A DNA stretch of 23,294 bases from Bacillota bacterium (GTDB taxonomy: Bacteria > Bacillota > Clostridia > Christensenellales > Borkfalkiaceae). The position numbers and the translations under genes were made by a program. Below are positions 15,191-22,019 of this stretch, piece by piece. The stretch lies in the NCBI GenBank assembly GCA_023403375.1, contig JAEYEN010000129.1, forward strand, positions 1-23,294, given 5' to 3'. Position 1 is the first letter of the stretch. Each line of letters starts with the position of its first letter. Below the pieces are notes generated by a model. The model made no database searches and was not told the origin of the DNA. It was given only the letters and a program-made list of their open reading frames with translations.

Positions 15191-16579
15191 ATGGAGAATT
15201 TAGAGGAAAAGCAAACTAAAAAGACGCGTGCGATAGTCTTATGGTCTATCGTCGGCGTCGTTGTCGCGGCAGTCGCGGCGTGGTGCATTTATAATATTGT
15301 AACCGTGCCGTCAGATAAAGTTAGCAAAGTTACGGGCATTTCAACCGTTGTCGCATTGCTGCTCGGTATATTTATTATATCCGCTTTGGGATATTTGCTC
15401 GGAAGCATCACTATAAAGGGCGTTTCGCTCGGAACGGCAGGCGTATTTTTGGTGGCTATCGCTTTCGGTTGTTTGTGTACTATTTCAGGACTTAAAGATA
15501 TTCCGATATTAAACAATTTCTATATCGAAAACTCTACTTCTGCACTTTATAAATACTACGGCAGCATAGTTCAGAATATCGGTTTGGTATTGTTTGTCGC
15601 TTCCGTCGGATTTATTGCAGGACCGAGTTTCTTTAAAAACTTAAAGAAGAACGCCAAGTCTTACGTATTGCTTGGTATTGTCATAATCTGCGTAGGCGCG
15701 TTTGTTGCGGTAATGTTTGCGCTTATACTCGGCGAAGGTTACAGCGGAAAAGAGTTTTCCGTTGGTATTCTCTCGGGCGCGCTTACAACAACCCCCGGAT
15801 ATTCCGCGGCGTTGGAAGCGGCAACTACGGAAGGCGCAAAGTCTATGGTTACGTTAGGGCACGCGATAGCCTATCCTTTCGGCGTTGTCGGCGTTGTGTT
15901 GTTCGTTCAACTTATGCCTAAAATCTTAAAGGCGGATATGGACAAAGAACGCGGATTGCTTAAAATAGGGCAAATGGAAATAATCAAAAAGAGAGAAGGT
16001 CTTTTTGAAGCCGACCCCTTTGGTTTGTGCTCCTTTGCGCTTGCGGTAGTCGTCGGTCTTTTAGTCGGCGCAATCAAAATTCCGCTTTCTTCCAAGGGCT
16101 ACACGGGCACCTGCTTCTCGTTGGGTACGACGGGCGGCGTGCTGATTATGTGCCTTGTTTTCGGACACTTCGGTCATATCGGTAAACTTTCGTTAGAAGT
16201 TCCCGAAAAAACATGTAAAGTTTTCCGTGAATTCGGACTTATGCTCTTCCTTATCGGCGCAGGCGTTGCAGGCGGCGCACAATTGGTTACCAAAATCAGC
16301 GAATACGGCGGACTTATAATTCTTTATGGTTTTGCTGGCGGAATAGTGATGACGCTTCTTCCGATGATAGTAGGTTACTTTATCGCAAGCAAATGCCTTA
16401 AACTTCCGCTCCTTAACAACCTTGGTTCCATAACCGGCGGTATGACAAGTACTCCCGCACTCGGAACTCTTATAAAGGTTTCTGAAACGGACGACGTTGC
16501 TTCCGCATATGCGGCAACGTATCCTATCGCACTTGTTCTTGTAGTGCTTGCTTCTCAGTTTATAATAACGCTGATGTAG
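15191..16579 (+). CDS. AspT/YidE/SucE-family (AAE) transporter, candidate dicarboxylate or aspartate exchanger
   Basis: This 462-residue membrane protein has about 11-12 hydrophobic segments. It shows the duplicated motif of the aspartate:alanine exchanger family: GALTTTPGYSAAL (196-208) in the first half and 'GSITGGMTSTPALGTL' (412-427) in the second. Full-length AspT and YidE carry two RCK/TrkA-C domains between the halves. Here that loop is only about 40 residues (236-275), so the regulatory domains are absent. Family members include aspartate/alanine antiporters and the Corynebacterium succinate exporter SucE1. As the last gene of a fumarase-fumarate reductase operon, it most plausibly exports succinate or exchanges it for aspartate, malate or fumarate. 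The substrate is inferred from context only. A GGGAAAGGA ribosome binding site precedes ATG 15191. Confidence 0.82.
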   Translation: MENLEEKQTKKTRAIVLWSIVGVVVAAVAAWCIYNIVTVPSDKVSKVTGISTVVALLLGIFIISALGYLLGSITIKGVSLGTAGVFLVAIAFGCLCTISGLKDIPILNNFYIENSTSALYKYYGSIVQNIGLVLFVASVGFIAGPSFFKNLKKNAKSYVLLGIVIICVGAFVAVMFALILGEGYSGKEFSVGILSGALTTTPGYSAALEAATTEGAKSMVTLGHAIAYPFGVVGVVLFVQLMPKILKADMDKERGLLKIGQMEIIKKREGLFEADPFGLCSFALAVVVGLLVGAIKIPLSSKGYTGTCFSLGTTGGVLIMCLVFGHFGHIGKLSLEVPEKTCKVFREFGLMLFLIGAGVAGGAQLVTKISEYGGLIILYGFAGGIVMTLLPMIVGYFIASKCLKLPLLNNLGSITGGMTSTPALGTLIKVSETDDVASAYAATYPIALVLVVLASQFIITLM

Positions 16580-16597
16580 TTTGTTTGAACGTTAAAT

Positions 16598-16626
16598 AAA
16601 CCGCGGCAATCTGCCGCGGTTTTTTA
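16598..16626 (+). terminator. Rho-independent terminator of the fumC-transporter operon
   Basis: CCGCGGCA (16601-16608) and TGCCGCGG (16612-16619) form a perfect GC-rich 8-bp stem with a 3-base loop, extended by A-T pairs and followed by six T residues (16620-16625). It lies about 20 bases after the transporter stop. Confidence 0.92.
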
Positions 16627-16704
16627 ATACAAAGTTTTTAAGTTTTTACCTTAAAATTAAAACTGCCCGTCAAAGCCGTTCGAACCGAAGTTTTTGCTAA
16701 AACA

Positions 16705-16762
16705 CCCCCACCATTAAAATATCCGCCCGTTGAATAACGGGCGGATATTTTAATGGTGGGGG
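16705..16762 (-). repeat. Perfect 27-bp inverted repeat overlapping the tRNA-Val 3' end
   Basis: Arm 16705-16731 and arm 16736-16762 are exact reverse complements over 27 bases, with a 4-base GAAT spacer. The right arm contains the tRNA 3' acceptor strand, discriminator and CCA (16754-16762). On the minus-strand transcript the inner CCGCCCGTT/AACGGGCGG part followed by ATATTTT can act as a terminator for the tRNA. The outer part would pair the tRNA's own CCCCCACCA with a downstream copy of its complement. Confidence 0.9.
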
Positions 16763-16830
16763 CGGTAAGGCTCGAACTTATGACCTCATGCATGTCAAGC
16801 ATGCGCTCTAACCAACTGAGCTACGTCCCC
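16754..16830 (-). tRNA. tRNA-Val (anticodon GAC), CCA encoded
   Basis: The minus strand gives a 77-base cloverleaf. The acceptor 5' strand is GGGGACG, the D arm GCTC-AGTTGGTTA-GAGC, and the anticodon arm CATGC-TTGACAT-GCATG with anticodon GAC. The variable loop is AGGTC, the T arm ATAAG-TTCGAGC-CTTAC, and the 3' strand is CGCCCCC-A-CCA. Two A-C oppositions are seen, one at acceptor pair 5-68 and one at T-stem pair 49-65. The other stem pairs are intact, so it may still be functional. Its 3' strand is shared with the 27-bp inverted repeat. Confidence 0.92.
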
Positions 16831-16841
16831 AAAGCCTTTAT

Positions 16842-16870
16842 ATATTATCATATTTTCAGATAATTTACAA
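16842..16870 (-). promoter_or_regulatory. Promoter of tRNA-Val
   Basis: On the minus strand TTGTAA (16870-16865) and TAATAT (16847-16842) are separated by 17 bases. The -10 box ends 11 bases before the tRNA 5' end, so the gene can be transcribed independently of spmAB upstream. Confidence 0.6.
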
Positions 16871-16975
16871 GCGCTTTAACGATGATTTTTTAAAAGCGCG
16901 GTTATTTTTTATCGGTCTTTCGGTTATTCCTCGTCGTCGGCTCAATTGTCGCTATTTAAAATATAAAATATCGTC

Positions 16976-17482
16976 TTACAAAATTTTACAGATAAAACAG
17001 GCAAACACGCAAGAGAAAAAAGAAGCGACAAGCGATATAACGATAGGTTTTAATAGTTTGTGCGTTTTCGCCCCTGCAAAATAAACGGCGGCAACGTAAA
17101 AAACCGTTTCGCTTGAACCGTATATAACGCACGCGCATCTTGACAGGTAACTGTTCACCCCGTAGGTGGAAAAAATCTCACTGAGCAGCGCCAACGCTCC
17201 GCTTCCCGAAAAGGGCTTTATAAGCACTAATTTCGTCAGTTCGTCAGGTATTCCCAAAAAGCCGAAAACGGGCGACAAAACCCTTGTTAACAGTGCGGAA
17301 AGCCCACTTATCTCAAATAATTCGGTCATAACGAATATACTTACGAGATAAGGGAAAACGCTTACGGCAAAAGGGATGGCGGACTTTGCGCCTTGGGTAA
17401 AAGCGTCGTACGGCTTGACCTTTTTAAAAAGAGATACTATCAGTATTATAAGGAAAAAAACGGGTATGAAATAAGCGGACAT
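16976..17482 (-). CDS. spmB: Spore maturation protein B
   Basis: This 168-residue integral membrane protein has several hydrophobic helices and the nucleoside-recognition/gate-type signature 'IKPFSGSGALALLSEI' (about 88-103). 'YGSSETVFYV' follows (about 120-129). Length is close to the usual 175-180 of SpmB. In Bacillus and Clostridium the SpmA/SpmB pair is needed for proper dehydration of the spore core. The molecular function, probably transport across the forespore membrane, is not established. Only one base separates it from the spmA stop (TGATATG), so the two are translationally coupled. No clear terminator was found between its stop and the tRNA promoter. Confidence 0.9.
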   Translation of the reverse strand: MSAYFIPVFFLIILIVSLFKKVKPYDAFTQGAKSAIPFAVSVFPYLVSIFVMTELFEISGLSALLTRVLSPVFGFLGIPDELTKLVLIKPFSGSGALALLSEIFSTYGVNSYLSRCACVIYGSSETVFYVAAVYFAGAKTHKLLKPIVISLVASFFSCVFACFICKIL

Positions 17483-17483
17483 A

Positions 17484-18059
17484 TCATATTTCTCCGTATA
17501 GTTTTTTGTGCGGTTTTCTGCACGTTATCATAACAAGCAAAACGCCTATCACAGTGGATAACAACGTGGCTAAAATAGTGGGCAGAATAATGTCGGAAGG
17601 GGTCAAAGCGCCCATAGAACTTCTTAAAGCCAGAACGGAAGACGGAATGACCTGAACGCTTGTCGCGTTTATAACGAAAAACATTATAATCGCATATTCG
17701 GTGTTTTTATGCTTTTCAAGTTCTTGTATGGACTTTATACCCATGGGAGTGGTTGCGCCGCTCATCCCCAAAATGTTTGCCGAAATGTTAAGCGACATAT
17801 AATCGTTTGCTTTATCGGGCAGTTCGCCGAAAAGCCGCTTATTTACAGGTTTTAAAAGTTTTGCTATCTTTTTAGAAAGACCCGTTTTATCAAGCAGTTC
17901 GAACATTCCCATCCAGATAGCGTAGATTACCACCATTTTAAGAGTTAACGAAAGCGCTTTTTCGCCGCCGCCGAGATATGCCGAAAGCACCTTGTCCGGC
18001 GAAACAAATATAAGCGTTGCGATAGACGATATTAAAATTATTCCGAAAATTACGTTCAT
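17484..18059 (-). CDS. spmA: Spore maturation protein A
   Basis: This 191-residue membrane protein has the SpmA signature 'NISANILGMSGATTPMGIKS' (91-110), followed by IQELEKHKN, and the conserved 'VINATSVQVIPSSVLALR' region (about 129-146). Its length matches the family. ATG 18059 is chosen because an in-frame TAA lies just upstream. The best purine-rich ribosome binding sequence, AAGGAG on the minus strand near 18083, is more than 20 bases away, so initiation looks weak. It diverges from metG across an 89-base intergenic region. Dependence on a sporulation sigma factor is likely from family knowledge, but no convincing SigE, SigF or SigG promoter could be assigned. Confidence 0.9.
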   Translation of the reverse strand: MNVIFGIILISSIATLIFVSPDKVLSAYLGGGEKALSLTLKMVVIYAIWMGMFELLDKTGLSKKIAKLLKPVNKRLFGELPDKANDYMSLNISANILGMSGATTPMGIKSIQELEKHKNTEYAIIMFFVINATSVQVIPSSVLALRSSMGALTPSDIILPTILATLLSTVIGVLLVMITCRKPHKKLYGEI

Positions 18060-18084
18060 AATAGAACTTTATGCTGTAAACTCC

Positions 18085-18113
18085 TTGAATATGAAGCGAA
18101 AAAGTGTTAAAAT
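18085..18113 (+). promoter_or_regulatory. Promoter of metG
   Basis: TTGAAT (18085-18090) and TAAAAT (18108-18113) are 17 bases apart, with an extended -10 TG at 18105-18106. The predicted start near 18120 leaves a leader of only about 29 bases. This excludes the long T-box leader found ahead of many aminoacyl-tRNA synthetase genes. Confidence 0.65.
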
Positions 18114-18148
18114 AGTAAACGGAAAATTATATAAGAAGGTAAGCGGGT

Positions 18149-20149
18149 TTGAAAGAAAAATATTATATTACAACGCCTATTTACTATCCCAGCGGGAACT
18201 GGCATATCGGACATTGTTACACCACCGTTATATGCGACGCGATAGCAAGATACCAAAAAATGCTCGGTAAAGACGTGTTCTTTTTGACGGGAACGGACGA
18301 GCACGGCGCAAAAATAGAAAAGAAAGCGGCGGAAAAAGGTATAACTCCTATGGAATTTATCAATCCGCTTGTGGACGATATAAAATCTATCTGGCGCGCG
18401 CTGGATATAAGTTACGATAAGTTTATAAGAACGACGGACGAATATCACGTTAAAGCCATTCAAAAGATTTTTAAAACCCTTTACGATAAAGGCGAAATTT
18501 ATAAATCCGAATACGAAGGCTGGTATTGCACCCCGTGTGAAAGTTTCTGGACGGATACTCAACTTAAAGACGGCAAATGCCCCGATTGCGGCAGACCCGT
18601 AACGAGAGAAAAAGAAGAGAGTTATTTCTTCCGTCTTTCTAAATATACGGACAGAATTTTGCAGTATTTTAAGGACAATCCCGAATTTTTGCAGCCCAAG
18701 TCCAGAGTTAACGAGATGATAAACAACTTCTTAAAACCGGGACTTTCCGACCTTTGCGTTTCGAGAACGTCTATAAAATGGGGAATCCCCGTTTCGTTTG
18801 ACGAAAAACACACCGTTTACGTCTGGATAGACGCGCTTTCTAACTATATAACCGCTTTGGGTTACGGTAGTGAAGACGACAGCCTGTTCAAAAAATACTG
18901 GCCCGCAGACTTGCACTTAATGGGTAAAGAGATAATCAGATTCCATTCCATTATCTGGCCCGCGATTTTAATGGCGCTCGATTTGCCTCTACCTAAACAG
19001 GTTTACGGACACGGCTGGCTTTTAATCGGCGGCGATAAACTTTCTAAAAGCAAAGAAGAAAACGTTAAGTACGAACTTACCGACCCCAAGGAACTTGCCG
19101 CTCGTTACAGTAGCGACGCGTTAAGGTACTTTTTGCTGAGAGAAATACCTTTCGGGTCTGACGGCGTGTATACTAACGAAAGTTTTATAGCGAGAATAAA
19201 CGCAGATTTGGCGAATAATCTCGGCAATCTGGTTTCAAGAACAATCGCTATGATAAACAAATATTTCGGCGGAGCGTTGCCTGCGCCGACCGAAACGGAC
19301 GAACTCGATAAAGACCTTATTTCGGTAGCGGAAGGCGTGTACGACAAGTTTGTTAAGGCAATGGACGGACTTAACGCGCCCGAAGCCATTTCGGAAGTGT
19401 TCAAACTTATTTCGAGAGCAAATAAATATATAGACGAAACTATGCCGTGGAGTCTGGCAAAAGACGAAAGCAAGAAAGAGCGTTTAGGAACGGTTTTGTA
19501 TAATCTGAGCGAATGTATAAGAATTTCGACGATATACTTAAAACCCTTTATCACCAAAGCGCCGGACGTTATATTATCCGCTTTCGGACTTGACGGAAAA
19601 GATTATAATAACTTTGAAACGGTTAAAAAATTCGGGGCGCTTAAAGCGGGAATAACGGTAAAATCCATTCCGCCGCTTTTCCCGAGATTAGACCCCCTAA
19701 AAGAACAAGAGGAAATCAGAAAAATTATGGAAGAAAAACATTCCGTAAAATCGGAAGAGAAAAATAAAGAAGCGGCAAAACCCGATAATCAGCCTAAAAA
19801 AATACACGACCATTCGGCAAAACCGCAGATAGAAATAGACGACTTTGCTAAGGTAGAACTTAAAATCGCAACGGTTATCGCTTGCGATAAAGTTGAAAAA
19901 AGCAAAAAATTACTGAAACTTACCGTTAAGGTGGGCGACGAAACAAGAACGGTCGTAAGCGGCATAGCGTTCCGCTATTCGCCAGAAGAACTTGTCGGTA
20001 AAAAACTTACGATGATTACTAACTTAAAGCCTGCAAAACTTTGCGGCATAGAAAGTCAGGGTATGATAATCTGTGCGGAAGACGAAAACGGAAACATCGC
20101 TTATTTAACGCCCGAAAGCGACATTGCGGACGGCAGTCAGGTGTTCTGA
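18149..20149 (+). CDS. metG: Methionyl-tRNA synthetase
   Basis: This 666-residue class I synthetase charges tRNA-Met. The catalytic signatures are HIGH (19-22) and KLSKS (297-301, a variant of KMSKS). The connective-peptide zinc knuckle has one pair of cysteine doublets, Cys127/Cys130 and Cys144/Cys147. An anticodon-binding helical domain follows (about 370-510), then a charged linker (about 515-560). A C-terminal tRNA-binding OB-fold domain (561-666, starting IEIDDFAKVELKIATV) is like that of Bacillus MetS. The start is TTG 18149, with GAAGG about 8 bases upstream. It heads a metG-tatD unit like the Bacillus metS-yabD arrangement. Confidence 0.95.
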   Translation: MKEKYYITTPIYYPSGNWHIGHCYTTVICDAIARYQKMLGKDVFFLTGTDEHGAKIEKKAAEKGITPMEFINPLVDDIKSIWRALDISYDKFIRTTDEYHVKAIQKIFKTLYDKGEIYKSEYEGWYCTPCESFWTDTQLKDGKCPDCGRPVTREKEESYFFRLSKYTDRILQYFKDNPEFLQPKSRVNEMINNFLKPGLSDLCVSRTSIKWGIPVSFDEKHTVYVWIDALSNYITALGYGSEDDSLFKKYWPADLHLMGKEIIRFHSIIWPAILMALDLPLPKQVYGHGWLLIGGDKLSKSKEENVKYELTDPKELAARYSSDALRYFLLREIPFGSDGVYTNESFIARINADLANNLGNLVSRTIAMINKYFGGALPAPTETDELDKDLISVAEGVYDKFVKAMDGLNAPEAISEVFKLISRANKYIDETMPWSLAKDESKKERLGTVLYNLSECIRISTIYLKPFITKAPDVILSAFGLDGKDYNNFETVKKFGALKAGITVKSIPPLFPRLDPLKEQEEIRKIMEEKHSVKSEEKNKEAAKPDNQPKKIHDHSAKPQIEIDDFAKVELKIATVIACDKVEKSKKLLKLTVKVGDETRTVVSGIAFRYSPEELVGKKLTMITNLKPAKLCGIESQGMIICAEDENGNIAYLTPESDIADGSQVF

Positions 20150-20238
20150 TTAAAAGGAACTTTTCAGAATACCACCGTTAATAACGGGCAAAAAAATAAA
20201 AATACAAATAAGTTACAAACCGGTTATTGAAATATAAA

Positions 20239-21015
20239 ATGTATATAGACACACACTGCCATTTAGACGATAAAGCGTTTACCGATATTGATAGTACGGT
20301 TGAGAAATATCTTTGTTCATCCGTAGACACCGTTATAAACGCAGGGTGCGACCTGAACTCTTCTTTAAACGGAAAAATCCTTTCGGAAAAATATAAAAGC
20401 GTATATTTTCTGGCGGGGGTTCATCCCGAATTTGCGGACGATTTTCTGAAAAATCAATCGGAAAATTTAAAAACTCTTTCTGCCCTTGCAAAAAACGATA
20501 AATGCCTTGGCATAGGCGAAATAGGTCTTGATTATCATTACGACGGGTTCGATAAAGAAAAGCAAAAAGCCGCGTTTATCGCCGAACTTAAACTTGCGGA
20601 AGAATCAGGGCTTCCCGTATCCATTCATAGCAGAGACGCAACGGAAGACACCTATAAAATTCTATGCGAATACGCACCGAGAGAAAAGGGCGTTCTGCAC
20701 TGCTTTTCGGGTAGCGTAGAAACGGCAAAATTATATCTGGAACAGGGGTTTTATATCGCTTTCGGCGGCACGCTCACGTTTAAAAATTCCGTAAGACTTA
20801 GAGAAGTGGCAAAAGCGGTGCCGTTGGACAGAATTCTGACCGAAACAGACAGTCCGTATCTTTCTCCCGAACCGTTCAGGGGAAAGATGAATTCTCCCGA
20901 GAATATTCCTATAATTACGGCTTTTATAGCAAACGTTAAAGGAATCGGCGTAGAAGAGACTGCTTGCGCTATAAAGGAAAACGCAAAAAGACTGTTCAAA
21001 AAACTAAACGCTTAA
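20239..21015 (+). CDS. tatD: TatD-family metal-dependent DNase
   Basis: This 258-residue hydrolase has the TatD metal ligands in order: His6 and His8 in DTHCHLDD, Glu94 in GEIGLDYHY, His130 in SIHSRDA, His154 in LHCFSGS and Asp204 in TETDSPYLSP. These bind two divalent metals in a TIM barrel. The family acts as a 3'-5' exonuclease or deoxyribonuclease, although the cellular substrate of the YabD type is unclear. The start is taken as ATG 20239 because the protein then begins MYIDTHCHLDD as in relatives. A TTG 12 bases earlier is possible. No ribosome binding site is visible for either. It follows metG by 89 bases and is closed by a terminator. Confidence 0.93.
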   Translation: MYIDTHCHLDDKAFTDIDSTVEKYLCSSVDTVINAGCDLNSSLNGKILSEKYKSVYFLAGVHPEFADDFLKNQSENLKTLSALAKNDKCLGIGEIGLDYHYDGFDKEKQKAAFIAELKLAEESGLPVSIHSRDATEDTYKILCEYAPREKGVLHCFSGSVETAKLYLEQGFYIAFGGTLTFKNSVRLREVAKAVPLDRILTETDSPYLSPEPFRGKMNSPENIPIITAFIANVKGIGVEETACAIKENAKRLFKKLNA

Positions 21016-21050
21016 AACAATAAAGAGTAAACAATAAAAAAGCATATAAA

Positions 21051-21085
21051 CAAAATAAAGCCGACGTTAAATCGGCTTTATTTTG
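21051..21085. terminator. Terminator after metG-tatD, possibly bidirectional
   Basis: CAAAATAAAGCCGA (21051-21064) and TCGGCTTTATTTTG (21072-21085) form a perfect 14-bp stem around a 7-base loop. The T-rich 3' arm (TTTATTTT) acts as the release tract. It lies 36 bases after the tatD stop. Confidence 0.8.
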
Positions 21086-21110
21086 AAATTTATCATTTGT
21101 GAAAAATGAC

Positions 21111-21139
21111 TTGTAAAGAAGTTATCTTTACGTTATTAT
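21111..21139 (+). promoter_or_regulatory. Promoter of ksgA-rdgB-yfcE with inverted repeat in the spacer
   Basis: TTGTAA (21111-21116) and TATTAT (21134-21139) are 17 bases apart. An inverted repeat, GTAAAGA (21113-21119) and TCTTTAC (21125-21131) around AGTTA, occupies the spacer and overlaps the -35 box. It would be well placed as an operator. No regulator is identified. Confidence 0.55.
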
Positions 21140-21185
21140 CGTGTGCGGAAAACACTTTATTATACGCAAAACATAAAGGAAATAA

Positions 21186-22019
21186 ATGGAAAACAATTTA
21201 AGAAATTTACTTTTAAAACACGGCTTTTCGTTCAAGAAAAAATACGGACAAAATTTTCTGACAGACGAGAATTTGCTTAAAGAAATAGCGGAAAAAGCGG
21301 AAATAGATAAAAACACCGTCGTTTTAGAAATAGGTTGCGGGGCGGGCGCGCTCACAAGCGTTTTATGCGACTGTGCGAAAAAGGTTGTGGGTTACGAGAT
21401 AGATATCTCCTTAAAGCCCGTGCTATGTGAAGTATTAAAAGGAAAAGAAAACGTTGAAATAGTTTATAAAGACGTTTTGAAAGAAAACCTTAAAGAGTTA
21501 GAAAACAAACTCGGCGAAAACTACGTGCTGGTCGCAAACCTGCCGTATTATATAACCACGCCTATTATTATGACTTTCATAGAAAAAGCCGAAAAGATAA
21601 AATCGCTTGTCGTAATGGTACAGGAAGAAGTGGCGGACAGGCTTTCGGCGGCGGCAGGCGAAAAAGATTACGGCGCGATAACCGTCGCGATAAATTTGCG
21701 CGGGAGCGCAAAGACCATTTTAAGCGTTCCGAGAACAAAGTTTACGCCTGCGCCCAACGTGGATTCGGCGGTGGTTAAAATAGATATAGATAAAAGCAAA
21801 AACGCGGGCGTGGATTTTACAGCCGTGCGTGAAACCGTAAAATGCGCATTTTTAAGCAGAAGAAAAATGCTCGTTAATAATCTGATGAATTATTATAAAA
21901 TATCGAGAACGCAAGCGGAAAATCTGCTTAACGAATGTGAAATTCCGCTTACGGCACGCGGAGAAACTTTGGACGAGAGCGCGTTTATAGCGCTTTCGGA
22001 GAGTATAAAAAGATTATGA
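21186..22019 (+). CDS. rsmA: 16S rRNA (adenine-N6,N6) dimethyltransferase
   Basis: This 277-residue KsgA/RsmA protein dimethylates the two adjacent adenines in the terminal helix of 16S rRNA during 30S maturation, using S-adenosylmethionine. It shows 'KKYGQNFLTDENLL' (18-31), the SAM-binding LEIGCGAGALT (47-57), the acidic end of strand 2 in YEIDIS (70-75), the catalytic NLPYY (118-122) and the 'FTPAPNVDSAVV' segment. Length is normal. AAAGGA lies 5-10 bases before ATG 21186. In Bacillus the M5 RNase gene rnmV lies just before ksgA, but here it is absent and tatD is the neighbour. The stop overlaps the rdgB start by 4 bases. Confidence 0.95.
   Translation: MENNLRNLLLKHGFSFKKKYGQNFLTDENLLKEIAEKAEIDKNTVVLEIGCGAGALTSVLCDCAKKVVGYEIDISLKPVLCEVLKGKENVEIVYKDVLKENLKELENKLGENYVLVANLPYYITTPIIMTFIEKAEKIKSLVVMVQEEVADRLSAAAGEKDYGAITVAINLRGSAKTILSVPRTKFTPAPNVDSAVVKIDIDKSKNAGVDFTAVRETVKCAFLSRRKMLVNNLMNYYKISRTQAENLLNECEIPLTARGETLDESAFIALSESIKRL

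Noticed and set aside
18060..18148. Sporulation-sigma promoter for spmA
   Set aside because: A CATATT element is present on the minus strand, but no matching -35 element at the right distance could be assigned.
18114..18148. T-box riboswitch ahead of metG
   Set aside because: The predicted leader is only about 29 bases, too short for a T-box.
20175..20187. Short palindrome CCGTTAATAACGG between metG and tatD as a terminator
   Set aside because: It is only 6 bp per arm and is followed by an A tract, not a T tract, on the plus strand. The genes are probably co-transcribed.
20227..20238. Upstream TTG start for tatD
   Set aside because: The ATG 12 bases later gives the usual TatD N-terminus and the TTG has no better ribosome binding site.
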